The notes under the pieces were generated by a model. It saw only the letters and a list, made by a program, of their open reading frames with translations, was not told the DNA's origin and made no database searches. Below, piece after piece: positions 44,252 through 51,442 of a stretch of DNA of 53,359 nt (its first letter is position 1; every line of letters begins with the position of its first letter). The DNA comes from Bacillota bacterium. Lineage in GTDB: Bacteria > Bacillota_I > Bacilli_A > Erysipelotrichales > Erysipelotrichaceae. A program made the translations under genes and the position numbers. The stretch lies in assembly GCA_030526175.1 (NCBI GenBank), contig JAUNDJ010000005.1, forward strand, positions 1 to 53,359, written 5' to 3'.

Positions 44252-44887
44252 TTATAAATTTTTTAGAATTATTGTTATGAAATGAGTAAATGATTCAACA
44301 AAATCAATTTCATCAATTTCAAGTTGGGCTATCTTCATAGCCTCAATATAAATATCATGATAGAATACACGATCAAATAAATAGACACCGTGATAAAGAA
44401 TGGTTAGGTAAATGTTGAACCATTCTTTTTCTTTAATATTAAGAGTTTTATTAACAATAGAGTATAAATTAGAAACATATGTATTGTTTTTAATTTTAAA
44501 GTCAGCAAGTTTCTCAACTGATACATTTGTTTCTACAATTGAATTTAAAATCTGATGATATTTAAGAAAATCTATATGTTTATACAATGCTTGACTAAAA
44601 GCATCAGCGATGCTTTCGATAGTTTGAACATTGTTAGATAAAGCACTACATACATCGTTTACGAATGCTCCTTCTTTTTGTAAGTAAATACTTAAAAAGA
44701 TTTCTTCTTTAGAACTTACGTATTTATATAAACCACCTCTAGCTAAGTTTAGCTTTTTAGAAATAAGTGATAATGTAATATCATGGTAAGTTGAATTATG
44801 AAATAAATGGTCTGTTACATCCATTATCTGTTGATAGCGGATGTTTTTGTTTTCTTTACTTTTTGCACGTTGAAAATGACCGTCCAT
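44252..44887 (-). CDS. TetR-family transcriptional regulator
   Basis: 211 residues: an N-terminal HTH (about 15-60, QQIMDVTDHLFHNSTYHDITLSLISKKLNLARGGLYKYVSSKEEIF) and an all-helical ligand domain. A TCCTCC complement gives its ribosome site. It is divergent from the alcohol dehydrogenase gene, and two near-identical inverted repeats lie in the gap. It should repress the dehydrogenase until an inducer binds. Confidence 0.87.
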   Translation of the reverse strand: MDGHFQRAKSKENKNIRYQQIMDVTDHLFHNSTYHDITLSLISKKLNLARGGLYKYVSSKEEIFLSIYLQKEGAFVNDVCSALSNNVQTIESIADAFSQALYKHIDFLKYHQILNSIVETNVSVEKLADFKIKNNTYVSNLYSIVNKTLNIKEKEWFNIYLTILYHGVYLFDRVFYHDIYIEAMKIAQLEIDEIDFVESFTHFITIILKNL

Positions 44888-44932
44888 TTTTAAATCCTCC
44901 TGGCGTTATCATTATAAATGATAAAATATATA

Positions 44933-44991
44933 TTGACAAGAGACAATGTGTCACTTATAATTTACATGTAATAAGAGACGAAGCGTCACTT
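44933..44991 (+). promoter_or_regulatory. Dehydrogenase promoter with two TetR-type operators
   Basis: TTGACA (44933-44938) and TATAAT (44956-44961) with a 17-bp spacer. AAGAGACAATGTGTCACTT (44938-44956) fills the spacer and AAGAGACGAAGCGTCACTT (44973-44991) follows after the -10; they match at 17 of 19 positions and each is a near palindrome (AAGAGAC / GTCACTT). Confidence 0.8.
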
Positions 44992-45007
44992 AAAATAGGA
45001 GGGTTAT

Positions 45008-46153
45008 ATGAAATCATTTATTTATCAAATGCCTGTAAAGGTATATTTTGGTCAAAACGGTGTTAAGGAACATTTAGAAAGTGAACTAAAAAAATATGGT
45101 CCAAATATCATGTTGGCTTATGGAAAAGGTGCAATTAAAAGAATTGGCTTATATGATGAATTATTAGAAATTTTAGAAAACTGTGGAAAGAATGTTATTG
45201 AATTATCTGACATTCCCGCAAATCCTACATATGAAAAAGTTCAAGAAGGAATTCAACTTTATAGACAACACAGTGTTGATTTAGTCATTGCAGCTGGTGG
45301 TGGTTCAGTTGTTGACTGTGTAAAAGTCATAACAGCAGGTGTTTATGAAGAAGGTGATTTATGGCAGGCACAGATGGATTATGGGAAAATAGCTCAAAAG
45401 ATGGGTAATTATGCAGTTATTTTGACATTATCTGGTGCAGGAGCAGAAATGGATAATTTGGGTGCCATTACAAAAGAAAATGATAAGAAAACTTTTGTAG
45501 GCTCATATGCAAAATTTGTCATTTTAGATCCTACTTATATTAAAGATGTTCCATTTTCTTCATTTATGCCAGGAGCATTTGATAGTTTAACGCATTGTAT
45601 GGAAACTTATTTTGGACAAGGTTATAATGTCTCAGATCGTATGAATGAAGGAATCATGAAAGATATTATTGAAAATATGTATGCTATGATTAATGGTAAT
45701 GATAGTTTAGAGGTAAGATCAAATCTAATGTGGGATTCTTCATTAATTCAAACATTCTTATTTAATGTAGGAAAACCAGGGGATTTCCAAGCACATACTA
45801 TTGAAAATACATTAGGTGCATATAGTCATGGTACACATGGAAAACAATTAGCAATCATTCAACCAGCTTATTATCGTGCAGTCTATGAAAATGCGATTGT
45901 TAAGTTTGCGACTTTTGCAAGAAATGTATTTGATGTAAACGAAAATAATGATAAAAAGGCTGCAGAATTAGGATTAGATTGTTTAGAAAAACTTATTGAT
46001 GATTCAAGATTGCCTCGTACATTTAAGGAGGCAGGATATGAATTAACTGAAGAAGTAGCTAACGCTGTTTCAATGAAATGTTCAGTTTCTGAAAATGGTC
46101 CAAGGATGATGTCTCGAGAAGAAATCTATAACATGTTAATGAAATTACGATAA
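45008..46153 (+). CDS. Iron-containing alcohol dehydrogenase (butanol dehydrogenase-like)
   Basis: A 381-residue group III NAD(P)H-dependent dehydrogenase interconverting alcohols and aldehydes. The nucleotide-binding GGGS motif is AAGGGSVVDCVKV. Metal ligands are in PGAFDSLTHCMETYF (Asp and His) and in HTIENTLGAYSHGTHGKQLAI (two His). Length is normal. Resembles BdhA/YqhD-type enzymes that reduce reactive aldehydes. Its promoter carries two TetR operators. AGGAGGG is the ribosome site. With the MerR/hydrolase pair it suggests an aldehyde or electrophile detoxification cargo. Confidence 0.9.
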   Translation: MKSFIYQMPVKVYFGQNGVKEHLESELKKYGPNIMLAYGKGAIKRIGLYDELLEILENCGKNVIELSDIPANPTYEKVQEGIQLYRQHSVDLVIAAGGGSVVDCVKVITAGVYEEGDLWQAQMDYGKIAQKMGNYAVILTLSGAGAEMDNLGAITKENDKKTFVGSYAKFVILDPTYIKDVPFSSFMPGAFDSLTHCMETYFGQGYNVSDRMNEGIMKDIIENMYAMINGNDSLEVRSNLMWDSSLIQTFLFNVGKPGDFQAHTIENTLGAYSHGTHGKQLAIIQPAYYRAVYENAIVKFATFARNVFDVNENNDKKAAELGLDCLEKLIDDSRLPRTFKEAGYELTEEVANAVSMKCSVSENGPRMMSREEIYNMLMKLR

Positions 46154-46174
46154 TAATTTTAAAGCGATGAATAG

Positions 46175-46208
46175 AGGTATTGATTAAGTTCAATACCTTT
46201 TTAATTTT
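46175..46208 (+). terminator. Terminator of the dehydrogenase gene
   Basis: AGGTATTGA and TCAATACCT form a 9-bp stem, followed by a T-rich run. Confidence 0.85.
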
Positions 46209-46221
46209 GGAAGGAGAAAAG

Positions 46222-47226
46222 ATGAATTTAGATATTATGATTAAAGATTTTGTAATTGAATCTGTTGATTTTAAAGAAAGTAATAATGCCAAAAAATATG
46301 TAAATATGAAGGAGGAAGTGAATGAGTAATTAAGTGCTTATCGTAATTATGTTAATCACGTTGCTGAAGTGATGAATGATCAAGTTGATTATTCTGTTGA
46401 TGCATTCTAGGTAGAAAAGCCTAATGATACTTATTATGGATTAAGGTTTCTAATAGATGAAACTATGGGATTATGCTTTGATATGCATCAAGAATACGAA
46501 GACTATCAAAGAGGTAAAGGTATAGGTCAAACAGTTGCTTTTCTAAAAGAAGTCGTAGACAATGAAAGAAATAAGATGAATGCTTTTGATGAACATTCAT
46601 TGTTAGAAAATTTAAGTAATTATGAATTTATTAAAGAAAGATTAGTTGTAGAAGCTATCAACTTTTCAAATAATGAAGAGTTCTTAGAATTTGTTCCACA
46701 TCAGACAATAGGTGATGTTTCCTGTGTCTATCGTGTGGTTATCAACGAATTTAAGGACGAAGAAAAAAGAGCAAGTTTCGTGATTAGGAATGATATGCTT
46801 AAACAATGGCATATTTCAGAGGACCAGTTACATAATGATGCAGTGAATAATTCTATGAAAGTAGAACCAATGACAATTAAAGAATTTGATACGATGGGAC
46901 TACCTGAGGCACCGTTTAAGATTTGTACAACACCAAATCAGATGAATGGCTCAGGTGTTTTATTTTATGAAAACTTTGGTGATGTTATTAATCAAAATGG
47001 ATTAGGAGATTGTTATATTATCCCGTCATCAGTTCATGAATTACTGCTTTGTCCTAAAAGTAAAGGCTTTGATCCAGATACCTTAACAGACATGCTTATA
47101 GAAGTTAACGCAACACAGGTAGACATTAAAGAACAGTTAGCCAATCATATTTTTGAATATGACAGTAAGTCAAAAGAAGTGATTCCTTTATTTGAAGAAT
47201 CACTAGATATAAGTTTAGTAGCATAG
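46222..47226 (+). pseudogene. DUF5688-like protein gene with two in-frame stops
   Basis: Reading from the ATG at 46222 (ribosome site GGAAGGAG), the frame hits TAA at 46327-46329 and TAG at 46408-46410, then continues open to 47226. The body (LSNYEFIKERLVVEAINFS, EFVPHQTIGDVSCVYRVV, IRNDMLKQWHISEDQLHNDA) fits DUF5688, a family of unknown role found on Gram-positive mobile elements. The N-terminal part YYGLRFLIDETMGLCFDM also fits, so the coding region starts well before the first ATG after the stops (46465). Both stops could arise from Gln codons by single C-to-T changes. A shortened protein from 46465 might still be made, but no ribosome site is seen there. Confidence 0.72.
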
Positions 47227-47269
47227 GAATATCTTAAAAGATGTCCTTTTTTATTGGAGGAGAAAAAAG

Positions 47270-47386
47270 ATGGAAGATTTAAAAGAAAAATTTGGTTTAC
47301 CAATCCATATATATAATGAAGGGATTACTTATGATGATTTAGTCCTAGCACTTCAACAGTATAAGGAGGAAACACAAGATGAATAG
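47270..47386 (+). CDS. Small protein, 38 residues
   Basis: After a GGAGGAG ribosome site the frame reads MEDLKEKFGLPIHIYNEG and ends in EETQDE. It overlaps the next gene by 8 bases and its last codons contain that gene's AAGGAGG ribosome site. Translationally linked to the DprA-like gene; function unknown. Confidence 0.55.
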   Translation: MEDLKEKFGLPIHIYNEGITYDDLVLALQQYKEETQDE

Positions 47387-47828
47387 ATCCATTGAAGATA
47401 CCATTATGGCATTTAGTGAAAAGTATGAAGGTGATTTTAGAAGAATTTATCAAGCGATTGCTACAAAAGAAAGATTAACAGATGAAGAAATCAGTCAGTA
47501 TATTGATGACATTGAAGAAGTTTCATTAAATATCCTAGCACCTGATTATCCACAGTCATTAAAGGATATGGACTGTCCGCCATTTGTTGTATTTTTTGAA
47601 GGCAATCCAGATATCATTGAGAATGAAATTTATTGTCTAGCTAATCCGTATGACAATTCAAAAAGAGTTTTCTTTAGTATTGAACCAACAAAACAGGGAA
47701 TGGAATTCTTTGTGGGCTGTGAAAACAGGAATGACTTAGAACCATTATATGATTTCTTTATTGAACAGCACCCAGAACTAAACTTTATGGATTATAAAGC
47801 AAAGGAAGGTGAAGCAGTATGCCTTTAG
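47379..47828 (+). CDS. DprA N-terminal-like protein
   Basis: 149 residues. The segment LNILAPDYPQSLKDMDCPPFVVFFEGNPDII matches the start of the Rossmann-like DprA/Smf domain (YP..L......P..L...GN). The rest of DprA, with the ssDNA-binding Rossmann core, is missing, so it is only the first part of the family fold. Such short DprA-like proteins occur on ICEs near ArdC and may act on incoming single-stranded DNA. It overlaps small genes at both ends. Confidence 0.65.
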   Translation: MNRSIEDTIMAFSEKYEGDFRRIYQAIATKERLTDEEISQYIDDIEEVSLNILAPDYPQSLKDMDCPPFVVFFEGNPDIIENEIYCLANPYDNSKRVFFSIEPTKQGMEFFVGCENRNDLEPLYDFFIEQHPELNFMDYKAKEGEAVCL

Positions 47829-47932
47829 AAATACTAGATCAGTTTGATTTTGATGAAGTCAATCCATATGACAATGAAGAAAGTGAAGATACTGTTTATA
47901 CGTTAGAGGAGCTTGCAGATGAAACAAAATAA
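47819..47932 (+). CDS. Small acidic protein, 37 residues
   Basis: ATG at 47819 within the end of the DprA-like gene; the protein is strongly acidic (FDFDEVNPYDNEESEDTVY). Its 3' end carries GAGGAG, the ribosome site of ardC, and overlaps that gene by 14 bases. A DNA-mimic or coupling role is possible; nothing more can be seen. Confidence 0.5.
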   Translation: MPLEILDQFDFDEVNPYDNEESEDTVYTLEELADETK

Positions 47933-49214
47933 AGCCAGAGAAGAGATTGTTAAGTTATTTGTTGATTGTCTAGAAAAGGAAGATTTACCTTGGCATCAGG
48001 GATTCATACCATCTAGAACATCATTCAATCCCATTACAAATACAACCTATAAAAACAGTAATCGATTCATTCTCTATTTAAATGAATATATCCATCAGTA
48101 TGATGATCCTAGATGGATGACATTCAAGCAGGCATCAGAAAAGGGCTACCATATTCATAAAGGTGAAAAGGGTGTGCCCATTGAATACTGGAGTATCTAT
48201 GATACCAAAGAAAAGAAGAAACTAACCTATTCACAGTTACATGATTTGTTAAATAAAGAACCTGATAGAAAAGATGATATCAGATATATCTCACAGGTTT
48301 ATACTGTATTTAATGCGAAACAGATGGATGGTATTGAACCATATAAAGAAAACAAAGCTATTATTAAAGATGAAATAGATGATCAGTTTTCGTTACCTTA
48401 TTATCTGCTTTATGAATTTGCTCATGAAACTGGATTAAATCTTAATGAAGATCATAAGGTAAATACTCCATTTTATAATTTAAATGATGATAAGGTTGTA
48501 GTTCCTGATCATCATCGATATAAATTAACTGATGCATTCTTTAGTGATGCATTTCATGAAGTATCACATTCAACAGCACATCAAACAAGATTAAATAGAC
48601 CAATTAAATACTTCATGGAAGATCGAGAAGCATATGCAATAGAAGAACTGAGAGCCGAAATTGGCTCTTCTTTTATTTGTAATGATTTAGGGATTATTCC
48701 TCAAAAGAATGAAGATTACTTAGAAAACAGTCAGGCATATATTCAAAGCTGGTTAAAAGCTATTAAAGAGAAACCTAATACATTGTTTGCCGCTATTAAG
48801 GATGCAGAAAGTATCTGTGATTATATTTTGGATAAAGGACATTATGAACGACTGGTAAAGATAGAAACATCTATTAATGAAGCTATTGTTGATGGAAGTT
48901 ATAAGGAAAATGCAATCAGTAAAGATGAACTAAGAATGATTTTAAGAAATGGTTACCAAGAAGTTGATCCAAAGGAAATGACAACTTTAGTTGATGACTG
49001 GAGTAATCAAAAAGAAGTTGAACCTAAGATTTATTATACTTTTGATGATGAAAAAATTGTATGTGCTGATAATACTTCTAACGATATGTTTATGGAAGAA
49101 TTTAATAAAGAAGATTATCTGTTAGCTTTTCTTTGGATGGCTAAAGGAATGGCAATGGATGAAGTGATGAGTCTAAAGTTTCAGGACTCTAAAGATGCAA
49201 TTGCAGTAAAGTAG
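47919..49214 (+). CDS. ardC: ArdC-like antirestriction protein (ssDNA-binding + zincin)
   Basis: A 431-residue protein. The N-terminal ArdC domain (about 1-130: WHQGFIPSRTSFNPITNTTYKNSNRFIL, GEKGVPIEYW, YTVFNAKQMDG) binds single-stranded DNA. The zincin metallopeptidase-like domain has HEVSHSTAH (HExxH) and the downstream Glu in AIEELRAEIGSSF. The C-terminal region includes QSWLKAIKEKPNTLFAAIKDAESICDYI. ArdC protects incoming conjugative DNA from host restriction. The ATG at 47919 with GAGGAG is preferred to a TTG at 47913. It sits among early-transfer genes near the relaxase, as expected. Confidence 0.88.
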   Translation: MKQNKAREEIVKLFVDCLEKEDLPWHQGFIPSRTSFNPITNTTYKNSNRFILYLNEYIHQYDDPRWMTFKQASEKGYHIHKGEKGVPIEYWSIYDTKEKKKLTYSQLHDLLNKEPDRKDDIRYISQVYTVFNAKQMDGIEPYKENKAIIKDEIDDQFSLPYYLLYEFAHETGLNLNEDHKVNTPFYNLNDDKVVVPDHHRYKLTDAFFSDAFHEVSHSTAHQTRLNRPIKYFMEDREAYAIEELRAEIGSSFICNDLGIIPQKNEDYLENSQAYIQSWLKAIKEKPNTLFAAIKDAESICDYILDKGHYERLVKIETSINEAIVDGSYKENAISKDELRMILRNGYQEVDPKEMTTLVDDWSNQKEVEPKIYYTFDDEKIVCADNTSNDMFMEEFNKEDYLLAFLWMAKGMAMDEVMSLKFQDSKDAIAVK

Positions 49215-49421
49215 GTGATCATAATCGCAGGCACAAGAATCAAATACAATAAGGTTAAATATCCAATAAAAGTAGGCACCAAGTCCTTTGGATGGACCAT
49301 GGTAGCATCCTATACACATCATAATGTATGGGAAAGAATAACAAGATCAGGCGTTCCAATCAGAACGTCTTTTTTTAAGGACGAAGTTCCTAATGAAAAT
49401 GCGACGTATACATGGGATTAA
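49215..49421 (+). CDS. Small hypothetical protein, 68 residues
   Basis: A GTG start at 49215 follows the ardC stop directly. The peptide (KYNKVKYPIKVGTKSFGWTMVASYTHHNVWERI) is basic and Trp/Tyr-rich. The ribosome site is weak, and the true start may differ. I do not recognise the family; linked to ardC by position. Confidence 0.45.
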   Translation: MIIIAGTRIKYNKVKYPIKVGTKSFGWTMVASYTHHNVWERITRSGVPIRTSFFKDEVPNENATYTWD

Positions 49422-49436
49422 TTAAGGCATAAAAAA

Positions 49437-49550
49437 TGCATATGCAATGTTTACGTTATAGAAGTGAAAAAACATCGATAAACTCAACGTTGTTGAGTTG
49501 TACAGGAAGGTAATGTATGCGTGATGTTCACATTTAGGCATACATTATCC
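49437..49550. other. Candidate origin of transfer (oriT)
   Basis: In the 160-base gap before the relaxosome genes lie three inverted repeats: the palindrome TGCATATGCA (49437-49446), AACTCAAC/GTTGAGTT (49481-49499, 3-nt loop), and TAATGTATGC/GCATACATTA (49511-49547, 17-nt loop that itself contains GTGA/TCAC). No T-run follows any of them. Stacked inverted repeats just upstream of accessory and relaxase genes are the usual layout of oriT. The nic site cannot be named. Confidence 0.5.
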
Positions 49551-49582
49551 CTTATCCTGCTAAAGAAAGGAGAAGAATACAT

Positions 49583-49903
49583 ATGGCTAATGATGGCAAT
49601 CTAAGTATTAGATGTACTAATCATACTAAAGAAATGTTTAATGCAATTGCAAAAAAGAATGCTCATTTATCAAAGGGAGAGTTATTAGAAGAAATGATTA
49701 ATAGATATCAAGCAGTAGAGACTATTAATAATGATGCGATTAATGAAGTACTAAAATTAACCCAGCTAAATCATGAATATATTGCATTTATGATGAAGTG
49801 TAATAAATCAATTCCAACCAATGTTGCTACAGTAATTAAACTTATTAACGAAGAAGCAATGTGCGAAAAGTACATCAGAATGAAGTTGAGAAAGGAAATA
49901 TAG
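49583..49903 (+). CDS. RHH-type relaxosome accessory protein (MobC-like, first)
   Basis: 106 residues. The N-terminal segment NLSIRCTNHTKEMFNAIAKK, then LSKGELLEEMINRYQ, matches a ribbon-helix-helix DNA-binding fold (beta strand, then two helices). It likely binds oriT repeats and helps the relaxase nick. AAAGGAGAAG is the ribosome site. It is next to the proposed oriT and a full dispersed palindrome begins 3 bases after its stop. Confidence 0.65.
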   Translation: MANDGNLSIRCTNHTKEMFNAIAKKNAHLSKGELLEEMINRYQAVETINNDAINEVLKLTQLNHEYIAFMMKCNKSIPTNVATVIKLINEEAMCEKYIRMKLRKEI

Positions 49904-49905
49904 TT

Positions 49906-49925
49906 ACAAGGTAATTTTACCTTGT
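49906..49925. repeat. Dispersed palindrome, copy 4 (full 20 bp)
   Basis: ACAAGGTAATTTTACCTTGT, central TT variant, in the 31-base gap between the two accessory genes, 9 bases before the next ATG. Confidence 0.9.
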
Positions 49926-49934
49926 GGTTTTATT

Positions 49935-50210
49935 ATGAACATAAGAAAAGCGTATTGGGTAAGTAAAGATTTTGATAAGAAACTTCAAGAAATGCAAGAG
50001 TATATGAAGGATGTTTGTCATTTGGATTATACAGTAGCTGATTTGTTTGATGAGATGATGTCACTGTATGAGGCTAGAATAAAATTTAATGCAAATATTC
50101 TTAACGAATTATTTAGAGAACATGATGAAGCTATGTTAGATCAATTTTTAATCAGTAATGCTGAAATGCTAAATTCATTAAAGGAGTATATAGAAGGAGT
50201 TACAAGGTAA
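49935..50210 (+). CDS. Second small relaxosome accessory-like protein
   Basis: 91 residues of helical, RHH-like character: MNIRKAYWVSKDFDKKLQEM, then LDYTVADLFDEMMSLYEARIKFN. It resembles its upstream neighbour in size, layout and the final leucine/alanine helices, so they may be diverged paralogues that bind as a pair. No clear ribosome site is seen; the palindrome occupies that place. Its own stop codon TAA falls inside the next palindrome. Confidence 0.6.
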   Translation: MNIRKAYWVSKDFDKKLQEMQEYMKDVCHLDYTVADLFDEMMSLYEARIKFNANILNELFREHDEAMLDQFLISNAEMLNSLKEYIEGVTR

Positions 50211-50221
50211 ATTTACCTTGT
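50202..50221. repeat. Dispersed palindrome, copy 5 (full 20 bp)
   Basis: ACAAGGTAAATTTACCTTGT, overlapping the end and stop codon of the preceding gene, 7 bases before the relaxase ATG. Confidence 0.9.
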
Positions 50222-50228
50222 TGGAATT

Positions 50229-51404
50229 ATGAAGATAACGAAGATAAGATTTTTTGAATATGGACAAAAGCCACCAAAGAATTCAAGATTTAAAGATACA
50301 ATCTCGAATGAAACAGTTGGTGGTTATTTTGATTACACAGGCAGAGAAGAAGCTAAAGATGTTGATAAAGAAATTGTGAAACAAGAAGATGGCTATTTTG
50401 GATATACGGGCAGCCATAGTGTTGGAACTTATAGTTCAAGTGGTGAATTAAATACCAAAGAAGAAAGGGATGCCTTTAAAAAAGAAATAGATCAATGTTT
50501 TCATAAAGATGGTAATCTTTGCTGGGATTATGTCATTTCATTAGAGAATGATAAAGAAGCATATAATTTGGGATTAGAGAACACAGAACAATGGTTATCA
50601 GCAGTCAAAGAATTTCTGCCAAAAATGCTGAAGGAATATCATATTGATTACAACAATACCTTATGGTGGTTTGATCTTCATCGTAATACTGAACATCCAC
50701 ATATCCATCTTGTATTTATGGAAAAGCATCAAACAAGGACTAGAGGTAAACTTACTCCAAGAGAAATGAAAAATGTAAAAAGACATATTTATTCATCATT
50801 AAGTGCGAGAGCAAAACTAAAAGAAAGAACTGGTAAGGATTATAGAACTTTCTTCCAGGAAAAAGATATGTCACTAAAGGAACTGATGACATCAATCGAG
50901 AAAAAGGATTTAAAGAAAAATCCAAAGCTTAGAGATTTATATAAAGTATTACCTAAGACTGGAAGGCTTCAATACAATTCATACAATATGAAGCAATATC
51001 AATCAATGATTAAATCTATTATTGATGATCTGATTCAAAATGATGATGAACTAAATAAAGCGTTTAATGAATATCTAGGTAAGCTGGATCAGTTAGAAGA
51101 GGTGATGAATGAAGAAGGAAATGATGTTGCGACAATAAAAGAAACTGAATTAGAAAAGTTTTATTCTAAAGTAGGCAACTACATACTTCAAAACTTTAAG
51201 AAGACCGAATATGTTGAAGAATCTAAGAAAGATGATAACAAGGTAAATTTACCTTCTAAAACTAAAAAGACCTATAAAAAGAAATATTTAACTGAAGCTA
51301 AACTAAAAGGATATATTCATAAACTTGCCAACGAACAACAAAGTGAAATTGATAAGGCTATTGAAGAATATAATCGAAGAATGGAAGAACAATTACTGGT
51401 ATAA
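50229..51404 (+). CDS. Conjugative relaxase (MobP/MobL-like)
   Basis: A 391-residue DNA relaxase that nicks oriT and leads the strand to the recipient. The metal-binding three-histidine motif is in LHRNTEHPHIHLVF. Candidate catalytic tyrosines are Tyr33 and Tyr36 in GGYFDYTGREEA, a pattern seen in MobP2-type relaxases. The C-terminal part is a Lys-rich, helical region. There is no helicase domain. VirD4 follows 38 bases later. Two dispersed palindromes flank it and one lies inside its 3' part. Confidence 0.85.
   Translation: MKITKIRFFEYGQKPPKNSRFKDTISNETVGGYFDYTGREEAKDVDKEIVKQEDGYFGYTGSHSVGTYSSSGELNTKEERDAFKKEIDQCFHKDGNLCWDYVISLENDKEAYNLGLENTEQWLSAVKEFLPKMLKEYHIDYNNTLWWFDLHRNTEHPHIHLVFMEKHQTRTRGKLTPREMKNVKRHIYSSLSARAKLKERTGKDYRTFFQEKDMSLKELMTSIEKKDLKKNPKLRDLYKVLPKTGRLQYNSYNMKQYQSMIKSIIDDLIQNDDELNKAFNEYLGKLDQLEEVMNEEGNDVATIKETELEKFYSKVGNYILQNFKKTEYVEESKKDDNKVNLPSKTKKTYKKKYLTEAKLKGYIHKLANEQQSEIDKAIEEYNRRMEEQLLV
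51240..51255. repeat. Dispersed palindrome, copy 6 (inside relaxase gene)
   Basis: AAGGTAAATTTACCTT with left flank AC present and right flank CT; coding for KVNLPS in a low-complexity linker of the relaxase. Confidence 0.85.
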
Positions 51405-51409
51405 AGGTT

Positions 51410-51429
51410 ACAAGGTAAATTTACCTTGT
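51410..51429. repeat. Dispersed palindrome, copy 7 (full 20 bp)
   Basis: ACAAGGTAAATTTACCTTGT in the relaxase-virD4 gap, directly followed by the GGAAGGGAG ribosome site of virD4. Confidence 0.9.
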
Positions 51430-51442
51430 GGAAGGGAGATGT

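Noticed and set aside
46222-47226. Reassigned stop codons (TAA/TAG read through as Gln)
   Set aside because: Most other genes in the window end in TAA or TAG at expected places, so the code is standard; nonsense mutations are simpler.
17622-51429. CRISPR array made of the repeated palindromes
   Set aside because: The copies are kilobases apart or irregularly spaced among genes, with no spacers of constant length and no cas genes.
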